From the NCBI GenBank assembly GCA_949987565.1, contig OX465107.1, forward strand, positions 10,297,721-10,361,720: a DNA stretch of 64,000 nt, written 5' to 3'. The notes beneath the pieces were generated by a model. It was not told the origin of the DNA, did not search any database, and saw only the letters and a list, made by a program, of their open reading frames with translations. This document shows, piece by piece, positions 11,604 through 23,090 of the stretch. The stretch's first letter is position 1; each line of letters opens with the position of its first letter. The DNA comes from Luidia sarsii. Lineage: Eukaryota; Echinodermata; Asteroidea; Paxillosida; Luidiidae. Position numbers and translations under genes: made by a program.

Positions 11604-12095
11604 TTTCAAAATGGGTTAGTTTTCCTTTAATTGTTTGACTTTTTATTGCAGGATAAACGTAAGACCACTGATTATATTTATTTTAAACAAATTAAGAAAT
11701 TAGAATTAAGACGTCAGGAACATGAATTTAACGCTGGTTGTTTCGTCTCTCTTTTTGCTGTGTCCACTCTCCTTTTAATTACTGCCCGGTTGTATATTTT
11801 AAACAAAGAAACGGCTCCAAAAATATCTCCAATAAATCTTAAAACAGAGTCTGATTTAAAGTAAGAATACCCCTAAATACACAAAGTTAAAACAAAAATA
11901 ACAAAAATAGATTGCTGCCCGAAAAGGAAATACAAATAATAGATATAAAACGCACTGTAGACTAGGCCCGTTACCTGCTGGGGAAAAAACCCACTAACAG
12001 AACGAAAGCTAAAACCTGCTTCGGAATCGAATTTTCGGAACAGAAATAAAGAAAAAGGCGAACAACAATTTTACAGTATGTAGCAAGGATTACGG

Positions 12096-12303
12096 GGTAC
12101 GACTTGACTCGGGGACGACTTGACTTGGGAACGAGTTGACTCGGGAACGAGTTGACTCGGGGACGAGTTGACTCGGGGACGAGTTGACTCGGGGACGAGT
12201 TGACTTGGGGACGAGTTGACTCGGGGACGAGTTGACTCGGGGACGAGTTGACCCGGGGACGAGTTGACCCGGGGACGAGTTGACTTGGGGACGACTTGAC
12301 CAA
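12096..12303. repeat. 16-bp minisatellite C (right array)
   Basis: About 13 units of GACGAGTTGACTCGGG, the reverse complement of the array at 8289. It is the inner end of the right arm. Confidence 0.92.
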
Positions 12304-12630
12304 CATTCGGATACAACACGTGCGCTGTACATGTGATTGTACGGTACATGTACATGTACCGTACATGTGCAAGCATAGTACCAAAGAATACTCTTTGATA
12401 ATACGCGTACATGTACATGTACATGTACTGTACACGTAATATACTCTGTACATGTACAACAGTACAGTGTACATGTACATGTACAGTACATGTACATGTA
12501 CATGTACATTATGAACCCGTACGCTACGTACACACACGTACATGAGTATTCTTTGGTACTATGCTTGCACATGTATGGTACATGTACATGTACCGTACAA
12601 TCACATGTACAGCGCACGTGTTGTATCCAT
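12304..12630. repeat. TACATG array inside an 80-bp-arm palindrome
   Basis: The sequence at about 12314-12394 returns in reverse at about 12545-12625, both containing CAAGCATAGTACCAAAGAAT or its complement. Between them lies a TACATG-rich core. This block is present only in the right arm of the large inverted structure, so it was gained by one arm. Confidence 0.85.
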
Positions 12631-13105
12631 GGTTGTATACAGTACCAGTCGGCTCTTCACAGGGCGATGACCTGCGCGAGCACCACGAGTGTGGACTGTT
12701 ATTGCGAAACAGCAAATAGCCGTCGTGCGGGTATACGTCACGAGACTAAGCGCTGATTGGTCGAGGCGCCAGGTTCGGATTCCGAACCTGGCGGAGACGT
12801 TTACGGGACATTTACAGACAGTATTTGGGTGAGTTTCTGCCCGTTTTTCGGAAAAGTATTTTACCCACGATGTTTTGAGTTATCTGATCACATTCAGTAT
12901 ACATTTGGGATCAAGTGCATGTCCTTAGATTGTGTGTGGCGATTTTCAAAAGGGTGGAAAAAGGGGGCGATCGGGACAGTGGTGTTTCCAAAATGGTAAA
13001 AACAAGAACCTCGCATATAATCTTGTACATACGTTCCCGTAACCCTCAGGTCTCCGACCTTCGGGAGGATGAGGGTTACGGTTACCGCAACTACGGTAAC
13101 AGTAA
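12617..13105 (+). repeat. repeat B, right arm of inverted duplication
   Basis: Reverse-complement partner of 7797-8288, again with the perfect hairpin CGCCAGGTTCGG/CCGAACCTGGCG at about 12769-12795. Identity by eye is very high, with scattered single changes. Confidence 0.87.
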
Positions 13106-13202
13106 CCCTCATCCTCCCATAGTACCAAAGAATACTCTTTGATAATACGCGTACATGTACATGTATATGTACTGTACACGTAATATACTGTACATACATG
13201 TA

Positions 13203-14222
13203 TCGTGGGAACCCCGTTTTCGACGCTTAGCATTCTAACTCACATCGCACTATGAAAACAACTCCGTATAACGATCTCAGACTTCATATCTTACAGTTGG
13301 TTTCCTGCTCTTGTCCGTCACCAAAAATGTGGAAAGTTAAGGCTTTTCCAGTAGGCCAAACTCGTGTTATTCAAAAAGTTGCTCTTTAGGGGTCTATTTT
13401 CCTAGGTACAAAATTGGCAGTTGCTTCGAAGCTCCAGTTTTCTTTATTGTTGGTCCTAAAAAAAATCTGAGTGTACCATAACAAACCCCAACATCCGTAG
13501 AAAAAAAATATATCACGCAACTTGAGGCAGTCCGTTCTGGGTAAAAACTATGGAGGCTACTATAGGGCGTCTCGCTTGTATAAATTTTTAAATATTTTTT
13601 TTTATTATTATTTAAAGACAAAAAGTAACATGGCCCAATAGGCTTTTTTAAAAAATGAAAAAAATAAAAGAGCAGCTAGAGAAAGTACCAAGAAGGAGGA
13701 AATGTGTCTCTTTTAAGAGTGAAATTTGGAAAGGTTATAACTGAAGAAGCAGTGAGAAAGAGGATTGTGGAGTTTTTTTTAAACGTCACAAAAGAAGACA
13801 TCAACAAGACCAATACGTTTTAAGCATAAATTATGAATGATTTGAGGAAAGTGTTAGAAGCAGTGTGGAAAAACAAAAACAAAGATGAACACACAAAAAA
13901 ACATGCAGGGAAGAATTTTACAGTGCCACACAGCATTTTGAGTTATTTTAAGAATTTATTTTGCGTTTGGCTGCACTGGGACACCTTACTAAACACCACT
14001 GACGAAAATAGGTGACGATGCTTACTGCGCGATGCGCCGCGGACGTCAACAAAACCGGGTAATCTTACGGAAGTGACAGGCTTGATCAACCTTCTCTATG
14101 ATTATTCTAATAGTCTGTGGTGTGGAGAAAGTGACTGAGACCTCTTTTAGTGTGATACTTTCGTCCACATTGTTCAGTTTGAAGAAAAGTCCTTATATCG
14201 TCGAAAACCGGTTATTGGAGGA
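13203..14222 (+). mobile_element. repeat A copy 3 (complete)
   Basis: Starts TCGTGGGAACCC after TA and ends TTGGAGGA before TA, 1020 bp. It lacks about 16 bp near the start that other copies carry. It lies 32 bp from the start of copy 4 in the same orientation. Confidence 0.8.
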
Positions 14223-15059
14223 TACAGTACTCAGTAGTAGTACTACAACAAGTATCGTGGGAACCCCCGTTTTCGACGCTACACGTTTTCGACGCTTAGC
14301 CTTCTAACTCACATCGCACTATGAAAACAACTCCGTATAATTATCTCAGACTTCGTATCTTACAGTTGGTTTCCTGCTCTTGTCCGTCACCGAAAATGTG
14401 GAAATTTAAGGCTTTTCCAGTAGGCCAAACTCGTGTGATTCAAAAAGTTGCTCTTTTGGGGTCTATTTTCCTATGTACAAAATTGACAGTTGCTTCGAAG
14501 CTCCAGTTTTCTTTATTGTTGGTCCTAAAAAAAATCTGAGTGTACCATAACAAACCCCAACATCCGTAGAAAAAAATATATCACGCAACTTGAGGTAGTC
14601 CGTTCTGGGTAAAAACTATGGAGGCTCCTATAGAGCGTCTCGCTTATATAATTTTTAAAATATTTTTTATTATTATTCAAAGACAAAAAGTAACATGGCC
14701 CAATAGGCTTTTTAAAAAAATGAAAGAAAATAAAAGGACAGCTAGAGAAAGTACCAAGAAGGAGGAAATGTGTCTCTTGAGTGAATTGGGAAAGGTCATA
14801 ACTGAAGAAGCAGCAAGAAAGAGGATTGTGGAGTTTTTTTTAAACGTCATCAACAAGACCAATACGTTTTAAAGGCCCTACACACCATTTGCACGAATCC
14901 GAATTTCGACCTGACGAATTTTGTTAAAGTAACTTACTCAAGTGGAAGTAAATACCAGCAGGAGACACACTGAAGTTTCAGCTCTTGGAATGCTGCAATT
15001 TTCCTAAAAAGTGGAATTTTGTACGATTTTAAAAAGGTAGTTTATAAACGACCTTTTCG

Positions 15060-15590
15060 AAAAAGCCATGCTTACCGCCCTCTATTGTCTGGATATACAA
15101 TGTAGTTAGCCTTTCCGTATTCTCGAACGGGCAAAATGTGTGCACGCGCGCGGGGACCGGGGGGGGGGGGGCAGAAACGTTTGTATAGCACTACAATGTA
15201 CATGTACATGTACATGTACTGTACACTGTATAATAATATACATTGTACACCCACACGTACAGTACACACTGTACGTGTACATGTACATTGTACATGTACA
15301 TGTCTGTACGTTGTCGTGTAGGCCCTACATACCCGCATGTGACAAAGTTGCATAGGTCTGTGTAAAACCATGGTGAAACTAAAACTCAAAAGTTGAAGTC
15401 CGTAAAATCATGGATCAGGAACAGCGGAAACGTCGGCGGGGTTCCGCAGGACGGGTAGTTCTGTCCCCTGTTTCGAAAAGAAGATCTGTGAAATAGAAGC
15501 AGGCAAGGTATCGTGCGAAGCACGCAGCAGAAATCGAAGCAAAATGGGAGGCGTCATTCATGATTCAGTGTGACTGATACTGTCAACAAG
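15060..15590. repeat. G-run and TACATG array
   Basis: An 11-bp G run at about 15161 is followed by TACATG/TGTACA units at 15195-15310. The ORFs here rich in Met-Tyr or Cys-Thr are artefacts of the hexamer. No gene is seen. Confidence 0.75.
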
Positions 15591-15594
15591 CGTC

Positions 15595-15748
15595 AGTCGG
15601 AAATAGTCCGAGCATCCGAGTAACTTGGACCCGACAATCACCCTTTTTTTATCGAAATTTCGAATTTGGAGGGCCGGGTCACCCGGCCCTCCAATTTTCA
15701 AATTTCGATAAAAAGGGTGACTTGTTGGGTCCAAGTTATTCGGACTAA
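15595..15748. repeat. foldback repeat with about 75-bp arms
   Basis: The left arm contains GTAACTTGGACCCGACAA and TATCGAAATTTCGAAT, and the right arm is the reverse complement with few changes, meeting at CACCCGGCCCTCC. A single half-arm recurs at about 16345-16420, and a weaker relative lies at 36686. Confidence 0.8.
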
Positions 15749-16129
15749 GTTGGACATGGGTCGGCCTGCAAGAACGGCTGCAGTGCAGGGATGAGAACAA
15801 TGACCATACTCCATAGGCATCACCATCACTATGGCATTATGAATGACGAGTCTAGCAAGTGAGTACTCAAGCCGAATTTCCCCCATAGCCACTGTACATT
15901 AGTTTATAAGTTAAAACTATTATTATTTAGGGCTTAGATTTGCAAATTGTTGGTCGGCCTAACACTGGATTGTTTTTATTGTCTAATTTGTCTTTGGGGA
16001 ACCCCGTAACTATTCCATGAAGAGAAGAAAATACTGTTACTGTTACAGCCAAGTTTCTCAAATTTTCCCAAGAAAATATTCTGTAACGACTAAGACCTTT
16101 GAAATATCCTATGCCTCCATGGATAGACA

Positions 16130-16600
16130 ATGTCATTTTCAAGTGTTTGAATCTAGTGAGAACATCGTAAATGGAATAGTTTCTCAAGTAACAATTACTG
16201 TACCCGACATTTGGAAAACATTGTAAATTTGTAATGATTGAATATATTTTATTGTAAGGCCGTACAATTAATTTCATATTACATATGTATACGGGTTAAT
16301 TATAATATTGTAATAATTGCTACTTTAGAATCCCCATTCCTATTTAGTCAGAGTAACTTGGACCCGACAAGTCACCCTTTTTTCATCGAATTTTGAAATT
16401 TTGAGAGTCGGGTGAGAAGAAAATTATTCTTTATTTGTAGCTAAGTTTTGTCTTTTTTAATTGAATTTTCCTGTATCACTCTGTAGTCTCTAAATCATTT
16501 CTTCCAATTAAAGGAGATCTAAGTTAGAAAATTACATTTCCAAGTGGTTGAATCTGGTTATCAGCATCATAAATGGAACTGGGATTGAAGAGTAACAATT
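16130..16600. repeat. pair of diverged direct repeats
   Basis: The stretch around CAAGTGTTTGAATCTAGTG at about 16135-16200 resembles CAAGTGGTTGAATCTGGTT at about 16540-16600. It is an old local duplication. Confidence 0.45.
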
Positions 16601-16666
16601 TTCATTTCAATGTAAAGTTGGTTAAGTGTGCTGGATATTGATAAATGTTCAACAATTGTTTTACAG

Positions 16667-16761
16667 GAGTCATTCATCAGGCCCTGGATCCCCAGGATCA
16701 AGTCATCAAGACAACCTTTTGCCACCTCAGCCCCTGTTGATTTTTCTAGTGCCCCAGTAAG
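16667..16761 (+). CDS. candidate exon 1, unknown protein
   Basis: Bounded by TTTTACAG before and GTAAGTCC after, a strong donor. The frame from the first base is open for 31 codons, ends after two codon bases (AG), and joins in frame to the exon at 17654. It encodes a short Ser/Pro-containing sequence ending APVDFSSAPV. No domain is recognised. It lies inside the 6.08-kb TTAA element, so it may be a transposon gene or captured sequence rather than a resident host exon. Confidence 0.45.
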
Positions 16762-17653
16762 GTAAGTCCTTTTAACATTACAGGCCAATTTCATAGGGAA
16801 AGAAACCTCCAACAATTCCCAGGAATGTACTCCTAATTTTTGAGATTTCTTCTGAAAAGAGGGTCATTTTAACTACTGCACTTGTGCAACTGCAAGTTTG
16901 GGGTAAGGGCCTATGTTAATCCCAGGAAATTTCCGTGTAAGCAAGTTCAATGAAAAGTCCAACCATTAGGCCTATAATTCCCGGATTTACCTGATTGAAA
17001 GGAGGTTACCTGCACTGTGCTGCAACTTATTTCATCATGAGGGAACTTACACATGTAGTTGAATTATTGAATTTGTAAATTGCTTTCCAATTCCAAATAT
17101 TAAACTTTACAGACAAAACCGAGACTCAACAAATCATCACTCTTTGTGTTTACTTACCCTTTCATCTTTCCCCTCATGATCTTTCTTTTGTGTTTATTAT
17201 TTTACCCTTTCATCTTTCCCTCTTTGATCTTTTTTAGTGATTGTTACCTAAATTATCTTTCCCCACTGTGATCATTCCCCACTCCATGGCCTTCCATTAT
17301 TTTGTTCCCCCTAGTCTGTCCACCAGCTTTCCCACTTTTTTGCCTCATTTTGTCCTCTGTCATCAGCTGCTTTCTTTTCCTACACTGTCTGTAGGCCTCT
17401 CTGTTTCTGTTATACTGTCTTCGTAATTTTGCCTTTGAGAAAGGTCCCACTATACTAGGATTGAAACATCATGCCCTATAAGGTTTTTTTAAGTATTTGT
17501 CATTGGTGCTTGAAGTTGACACAACCAGCTGTCAATAACTCTTATATATACAGCTTTATTTATAAGATTAGTTTATGACAGCTGACACTTCCTGGCATGC
17601 ATAATTATGTGAATCACCAAATCTTCAAAATGTTTCCATTTTATTTTTTGCAG

Positions 17654-17764
17654 CATAAGCGTTGACTACCAACATGATGGGGACTTTGTCTGCTTGGAGG
17701 ACGCTGTTTCTGATGAAGGAGACCTAGATGAGACATGGGAGCCTGTTGTCTCATTGAAGAGCAG
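17654..17764 (+). CDS. candidate exon 2, acidic unknown protein
   Basis: Preceded by a pyrimidine tract and TTGCAG and followed by GTAAGG. The length is 111 bp; both ends lie after the second codon base. It encodes SISVDYQHDGDFVCLEDAVS and then an acidic segment ending WEPVVSLKSR. Codon and residue composition look like real coding sequence. It is in phase with exons at 16667 and 18310. Confidence 0.6.
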
Positions 17765-18309
17765 GTAAGGCGCTACAGCTCAAACACTTCAAATACATTG
17801 TTTTTGAAATCACAGAGGGTCGTTCTCTGTAATGTGGTTTGCCACAATGCTACTTGTTTGTTACGGTAGCGATTGAACTACATTTGTGATGTTTCATGCT
17901 TGAAGCTAAACTTGGTAAGATGCTATCGTACATGCAAACATTTATACTCAAACATAAGAATCATGACATGAAGCTATAACATAAAGATAAACATTTTTGT
18001 TTCTAATTTGCATGAAGTCATTTCCTTTGCTCCAATCTTTGAAGATTTGCTTTCTATTTTTGTATAAAATGTTTGGCTACTTTTCACCTCTGACATTGGT
18101 GTCTGAAATCATATTTTTGTTGGCCACGATAATTGTGCTAATTTTCCACAAGCAGTCTGATGATCATCATGACATAAGAAGCAAGCTAAATAGTAATAAT
18201 AATTTATAACTTAATATTGTTCGTCTTTTGTACGATTGAAATAGTCAACAGTCAATTTAGTAGAAGTGGTATTTCTTAACTTTCTTAAACATTTTGTGAT
18301 TTTTTTTAG

Positions 18310-18440
18310 GGTAAATCTAGATGGTTTGGATTATATGGCAACCAGTGAAGAGGTGTATGGAAGAGATGAAGAGGCAGATGATGAAGAGACTGGGACAGAA
18401 AAGTCCTTCACAAGGAGTGGGCTGCACCGGGTGTTGAATA
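18310..18440 (+). CDS. candidate exon 3, acidic unknown protein (end uncertain)
   Basis: Preceded by an eight-T tract and AG. Read in phase with exon 2, it encodes VNLDGLDYMATSEEVYGRDE followed by a run of Asp/Glu. The frame stays open to a stop at 18512. A donor-like GTGAGG follows 18440, but it leaves a different phase, so the true end is unresolved. The reverse strand just downstream also carries an exon-like frame. Confidence 0.45.
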
Positions 18441-18489
18441 AATGTGAGGGCGCGGAGCAGACCAAGCTCTACATAATAACGGAGACAAG

Positions 18490-18591
18490 GCAGTGGGGGC
18501 TGAACAATCAATAATTATGTCAGTAGTATTTCTCTCAGCAGCTTGAAATAGAAGATCTCTTGCTTCTTCCAGGTTCAAACGGCCTGTTATC
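18490..18591 (-). CDS. candidate exon on minus strand
   Basis: Read on the minus strand after TTCATTACAG, the frame encodes ITGRLNLEEARDLLFQAAER and then TDIIIDCSAP. It again starts after a two-base codon part. The Leu/Glu/Ala pattern suggests helices. The donor is not clear, so the lower coordinate is approximate. It is inside the TTAA element and opposite in direction to exons 1-3. Confidence 0.35.
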
Positions 18592-19021
18592 CTGTAATGA
18601 ACCCTAAACAACATTGATAAATTGTTCAAATAATCATGCCAAACAGATGTGTTTTGTTTTAAAAACTAGACAGTCATTTGTAGAACTAGAATTATAAAAA
18701 AATAATTTGATGAAAACTGATGAATCATTTCTAAACTTAAGGAATTAAGCAAGGCTAAGACATTCATCAGCTCCCATGCTTATCACCGGTTTCTAATTTC
18801 CATGTAACAACATCAATTAAAATGTACATGTAGGCCTACAATGAAAAAAGGATATTGGCTTTGTAGGGGTGTTTCACACACATTAGTGCTAATACACATT
18901 ATACATGTTGATAATATTTGTGTACTGTTGTAATTGTAAATTTGAGTACTGTATCTAAAAAATAGCTGTGTGCGTTAGCATACTCTCAACCTTTGTCATA
19001 GTTAATCGGCCTAATCAACCA

Positions 19022-19164
19022 CTTGTTGGCCTTGTGCAACAGGTTGAAGATCCCCTACCCGTTGTTGTACGGCTTCTTTATCCTCTCTCTCCTCTTCCTG
19101 TGACATTTTCTCTTTTACCAGATGCCCTACTTCCTCTCCTACCCACACCCCTTGCTCTTCTATT
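19022..19164 (-). CDS. candidate terminal exon on minus strand, charged helix
   Basis: On the minus strand an acceptor-like TTCCTTGTAG precedes a frame that encodes an acidic and basic helix (KEKMSQEEEREDKEAVQQR) and ends at a TAG. It starts in the same phase as the other candidate exons. It would be a terminal exon and so cannot simply join the minus-strand candidate at 18591. No family is recognised. Confidence 0.3.
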
Positions 19165-19917
19165 CTACAAGGAATAGCAACCTGACAACAATACATATAC
19201 ATGTACATGATGTAAACTGTAAATAAAATTGACAAGACACTTTGTAAAAAGAAAGTAACGAATCCGTCCATCACTTACTGTACTATGATTATGTACTTCA
19301 AATTAAACTTACGGGTATGCCTCAGGTTAGTCACATTTTGGTAAAATCTATATTTATTTTATTGCAAACCTACATGTATCTAGAATGAAACAAACCCTGG
19401 ATCAGATTGGAGCAGTCAGTTCAGTCACATAATTATGTACAACCAAAACCAGCTACATGTAATTGCACTATTTATGGACATGCCTCACTCTGCATCAGTA
19501 CCTACAACAAAAATATGAATGTACATGTTGCGGACGTGGAGGTAAACATAAGGCGGTGGATGGTTGTTGCTAGGTGTTTCTGCAATGGATGACTAGAGAA
19601 TTAATAACTAATCCTGCTTGCATTCTTTCTCCAGCCAGCGGATTAAGTTACAGACTACAAACCCATTAATGACTCATAAATATTTACTGCTCAATGACCG
19701 GAAACAGTTTCAAGATGTGCAGTTGACCACAATATTCATGTCACTCGGATAGTCCCTTTTGCAGGCATGTTAATGTTTTTATTTGTAAATGTCGACAAAG
19801 GTGATCCTTAGGCAAAATAAATAAACTAGTATCAAGCAAAAAATCACATGGCCTGCCGGCCGCGATATTTTTTCCGTACCATATAAACGCTATCGGCCCA
19901 TATGTTTGTGCACAAAC
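19165..19917. other. interior of TTAA element, no gene seen
   Basis: AT-rich sequence without a convincing exon. It contains short TACATG units near 19195. Confidence 0.35.
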
Positions 19918-20080
19918 AAAGTACATGTACATGTACATGTACATGTACATGTATGAAGAATTGAGTCTCAGGTCCCACTCAGACGGTACCGGGTGCGGGA
20001 TGCAAGTGAACGACGAACATGTGCATGTACAGTACATGTACAATGTACACAATGTACATGTACTGTACATTGTACCATGG
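19918..20080. repeat. TACATG array
   Basis: Uninterrupted GTACAT units at about 19920-19953, then GTACA/TGTAC palindromes at about 20025-20075. Confidence 0.88.
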
Positions 20081-20870
20081 AGGAATTTTCCTTCCTCCAT
20101 GATTGTACAAACGAACGACGTTTAGGTTGTTCGTTTTTGCCATGGCAAAACAATAATAATATAACGACACAGCGAGAACACATCAATTTCACATATAATT
20201 CATTACCCAACGTTATTAATATTTTTTCTTGAGCATTTTCAACTTCAATTTCGTTGATACTGCCAGATACCGGTTGTGATTGATAACACCATGATAACAC
20301 GTGTCCAGATTTCACACACATGTATCATATGACACCGTGGAAATATGATTATACTTGATTAAAATAAACACACATGACACAGGTTTGACATTTTATGTGA
20401 AATTCAGACAGTTTTTCTGTCAAACAGGTCTTGGAAAAAACACGTGAGTTCGATCAGACTTTTGCACGGCCGGCCATGTACAGTACGTACGTCCATGTAC
20501 CAAAACAACCAAAGACCAAACAACGCACGGTCCATACACAGCTAGCTACACATTCAGTTACCGTTGTGTGCAACGCCGCGTGCAGTGCATGCATTGAAAG
20601 CAACAGGACACTCATTATGCAGCGGCTGTGGCCATGTGGTGACCTTCGAAGCTCCTGGCAACACAGAGCTGGCCAGATGCCTTATCATATCGGATTACAT
20701 TGGCCGATTTGGAATTCGGAAGTTTTACGGTTAAACGCACGGTGGCGCTATTTAAAATTCTGCTATGTGCATTTTACGATCCTCGAAGCTGACACAGTCT
20801 GATGAAAAAATGAGTCAGTTTTTCACCATTTTCTCGCGACTTGGTTGACGGATTGAGCTGAAACTTTCAC
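20081..20870. other. interior of TTAA element, no gene seen
   Basis: No exon recognised. The 123-codon ORF at 20431 contains no known domain and ends near the element's subterminal region. Confidence 0.35.
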
Positions 20871-21034
20871 AAGTGTGTTATTTCATGCATATGCTGGATT
20901 AGACAAAGTATGGACGCGTTTCTAAGACCTTTACCAATGGTGTGTAGGGCCTTTAAGCATAAATTATGAATGATTTGAGGAAAGTGTTAGAAGCAGTGTT
21001 GAAAAACAAAAACCAAAGATGAACACAAAAAAAC

Positions 21035-22274
21035 TAAGGCTGGGTCGGTTCGGTCGGTCACACCGGTTCCCGACCGTCCCGATCGGGACCTGGTTCCGGT
21101 TTTCCAAAACCGGTGTCCCGATAAAATAGTAAAACACATAAGATAATACGGCGAAGTCGGTTGGATTATTATTGTTAATCAATAGGGTAGTATATATTTG
21201 ATAGCGGTGTGCATCAAAGCTATGGTTGCTGGTTTCCCATAGTAGTTTAAAAAAAATCAAAGTCAATCCAAAGAAAAAATAAAACATCGAAAAGTATGTT
21301 AAAGTCAAGGTTTTCAAAAGACCCTCCATCATATAAAATTAAACTGCTCATAAATGTCGTACAAAAGTCGAGGCAACTTTTATTTCCTTTTCGTTCGCAA
21401 AATGAATTGTGCATACGGAAGGTCATGTTGGCTAGCGAGCTGCGCGCGCACTCACCCCAGCGCGGCCTACACGTGCTCCATGGTTGTATGCAGGCACCAT
21501 AGAGCTCTATGGCAGGCACACAGCGTTGCAGCCACAGCGCGCATTGCGCAATATTTTTTTCTAAACGAACGAACTTTTCGATCCGACCAGGATCGGGCAC
21601 GAAACCCTCGACATGATTGAGTTTGGTTTTGTTCCTCCATCCTCCATGGAATAGTATTGCGACGCTGGCGCCAAGTGCGGGCATTGAAGTTAGCTGAAAA
21701 AGAACGTCCGTCTCACGCAAGACGGACGTCTGTTGATTGGACAGCGCGCAGTTACGACCGAACATGACAGCGCGTAACGCGTGTTTGCGAGGTTTGTCGT
21801 CGGAGTCGAACTCTTTATTATCGATTTGTTGCCCCAGTGATGACGAAAAAATATAAATCCAAACACAGCTGAACGTCTATCGGGCGTGTGTGGGACATTC
21901 CCTCCAAAAATCATGCCTCATGAATATTGATCTTAGTGACGTCACGAAAGTGGAGTGTCATTCAAAGTGTATTTTCGAGAAATAAATGTGAATAAAAAAA
22001 AATAAAAATCGTGATCAAAAGGGTGCTGAAGTGTGCTGAAGGCTGCAAACAAATTTCAGTGAGGGAATATGTGAGACAAATCACAGCTTGAGTAGTTTAT
22101 TGAAAACTCACGATATTTATGAGGAAAAAAAGATGTTACAAATTCACAACCATAAATTTGGAGCACACGCTATTCCTTATAGAGTTAGATTTTGGCCAAA
22201 CTATGGTTGGAGAAAATCGGGACACCGGTTCCCGACCGGTTCAGCGACACCGGTTCCCGGTTTTGAAAATAACC
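21035..22274. mobile_element. hAT-like non-autonomous element with 8-bp TSD
   Basis: The inserted block begins TAAGGCTGGGTCGG and ends CGCCTACACTA. AAAAAAAC is present on both sides, against one copy at the homologous point in repeat A. Both subterminal regions are full of ACCGGTTCCCG. An 8-bp duplication is typical of hAT transposons; the terminal repeats themselves are weak. No transposase is seen. A relative of its right part lies at 36404-36660. Confidence 0.65.
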
Positions 22275-22631
22275 GGGATGTCGCCTACACTAAAAAAAAC
22301 ATACAGGGAAGAATTTTACAGTGCCACAGAGCATTTTCAGTTATTTTAAGAATTTATTTTGCGTTTGGCTGCACTGGGACACCTTACTAAACACCACTGA
22401 CGAAAATAGGTGACGATGCTTACTGCGCGGTGCGCCGCGGACGTCAACAAAACCGGGCAATCTTACGGAAGTGACAGGCTTGATCAACCTTCTCTATGAT
22501 TATTCTAATAGTCTGTGGTGTGGAGAAAGTGACTGAGACCTCTTTTAGTGTGATAATTTCGTCCACATTGTTCAGTTTGAAGAAAAGTCCTTATATCGTC
22601 GAAAACTGGTTATTGGAGGATACATGTACTT

Positions 22632-23090
22632 ACTAGTTAAGTAGTAGTTGCGGTAACCGTAACCCTCATCCTCCCGAAGGTCGGAGACCTGAGGGTTACG
22701 GGAAGATATGTACAAGATTATAGCGAGGTTCTTGTTTTTACCATTTTGGAAACACCACTGTCCCGATCGCCCCCTTTTTCCACCCTTTTGAAAATCGCAG
22801 TGGCTGTTGTTATGGCAGTCGTCCGTGTAGTTCCCTGACTTGATTGTATTTCGTCAGCATTGCAGGCTGGTTGAACCAGTCTATTAGCTGAGTGATAGTC
22901 TGTTTCCAAGAGCTAAACATCCTGACAAATACTGTTAAGTCAAGGAACCACACGGACGACTGCCGTAACAACAGTCACTGCGTTTGAAAATCGCCACACA
23001 CAATCTAAGGACATGGACTTGATCCCAAATATATACTGAATGTGATCAGATAATCTCAAAACATCGTGGGTAAAATACTTTTCCGAAAAA
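22632..23090 (-). repeat. repeat B partial copy, interrupted
   Basis: Same orientation as 7797, covering the first half of repeat B, and split at 22796 by a small element. It ends at about 23090 where the left arm of the large inverted repeat begins. Confidence 0.85.
22796..22982. mobile_element. 187-bp MITE, 47-bp TIRs, 9-bp TSD
   Basis: The left end CGCAGTGGCTGTTGTTATGG pairs with an inverted right end for about 47 bp with few mismatches. TTTGAAAAT is present at 22787-22795 and 22983-22991, but once in the repeat B copies at 7.97 and 12.95 kb. Long TIRs with a 9-bp duplication are typical of Mutator-like elements. Confidence 0.8.

Larger units (their letters stand above)
14873..20952. mobile_element. 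6.08-kb TTAA-flanked DNA transposon
   Basis: Ends are AGGCCCTACACACCATT and its exact reverse complement, 17 bp. TTAA lies outside both, and uninterrupted repeat A copies have a single TTAA at that point. Both ends also share an AAGTTTCAGCTC subterminal block. TTAA targets are used by piggyBac and Kolobok superfamilies; an AGG terminus fits Kolobok better as I remember it. No DDE transposase domain is visible, but candidate exons lie inside on both strands. It could be a decayed autonomous copy or a unit carrying captured gene pieces. Confidence 0.85.
14255..22620 (+). mobile_element. repeat A copy 4, interrupted by two elements
   Basis: The copy runs 14255-14872, resumes at 20953-21034, and resumes again near 22273 until 22620. 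The first gap is the 6.08-kb TTAA element and the second a hAT-like element. Compared with copies 1 and 3 the pieces join almost without loss. Confidence 0.88.

Noticed and set aside
7911..12999. 80-codon ORF conserved in both repeat B arms
   Set aside because: The arms are nearly identical duplicates, so conservation of an open frame is expected without selection. No domain is recognised.
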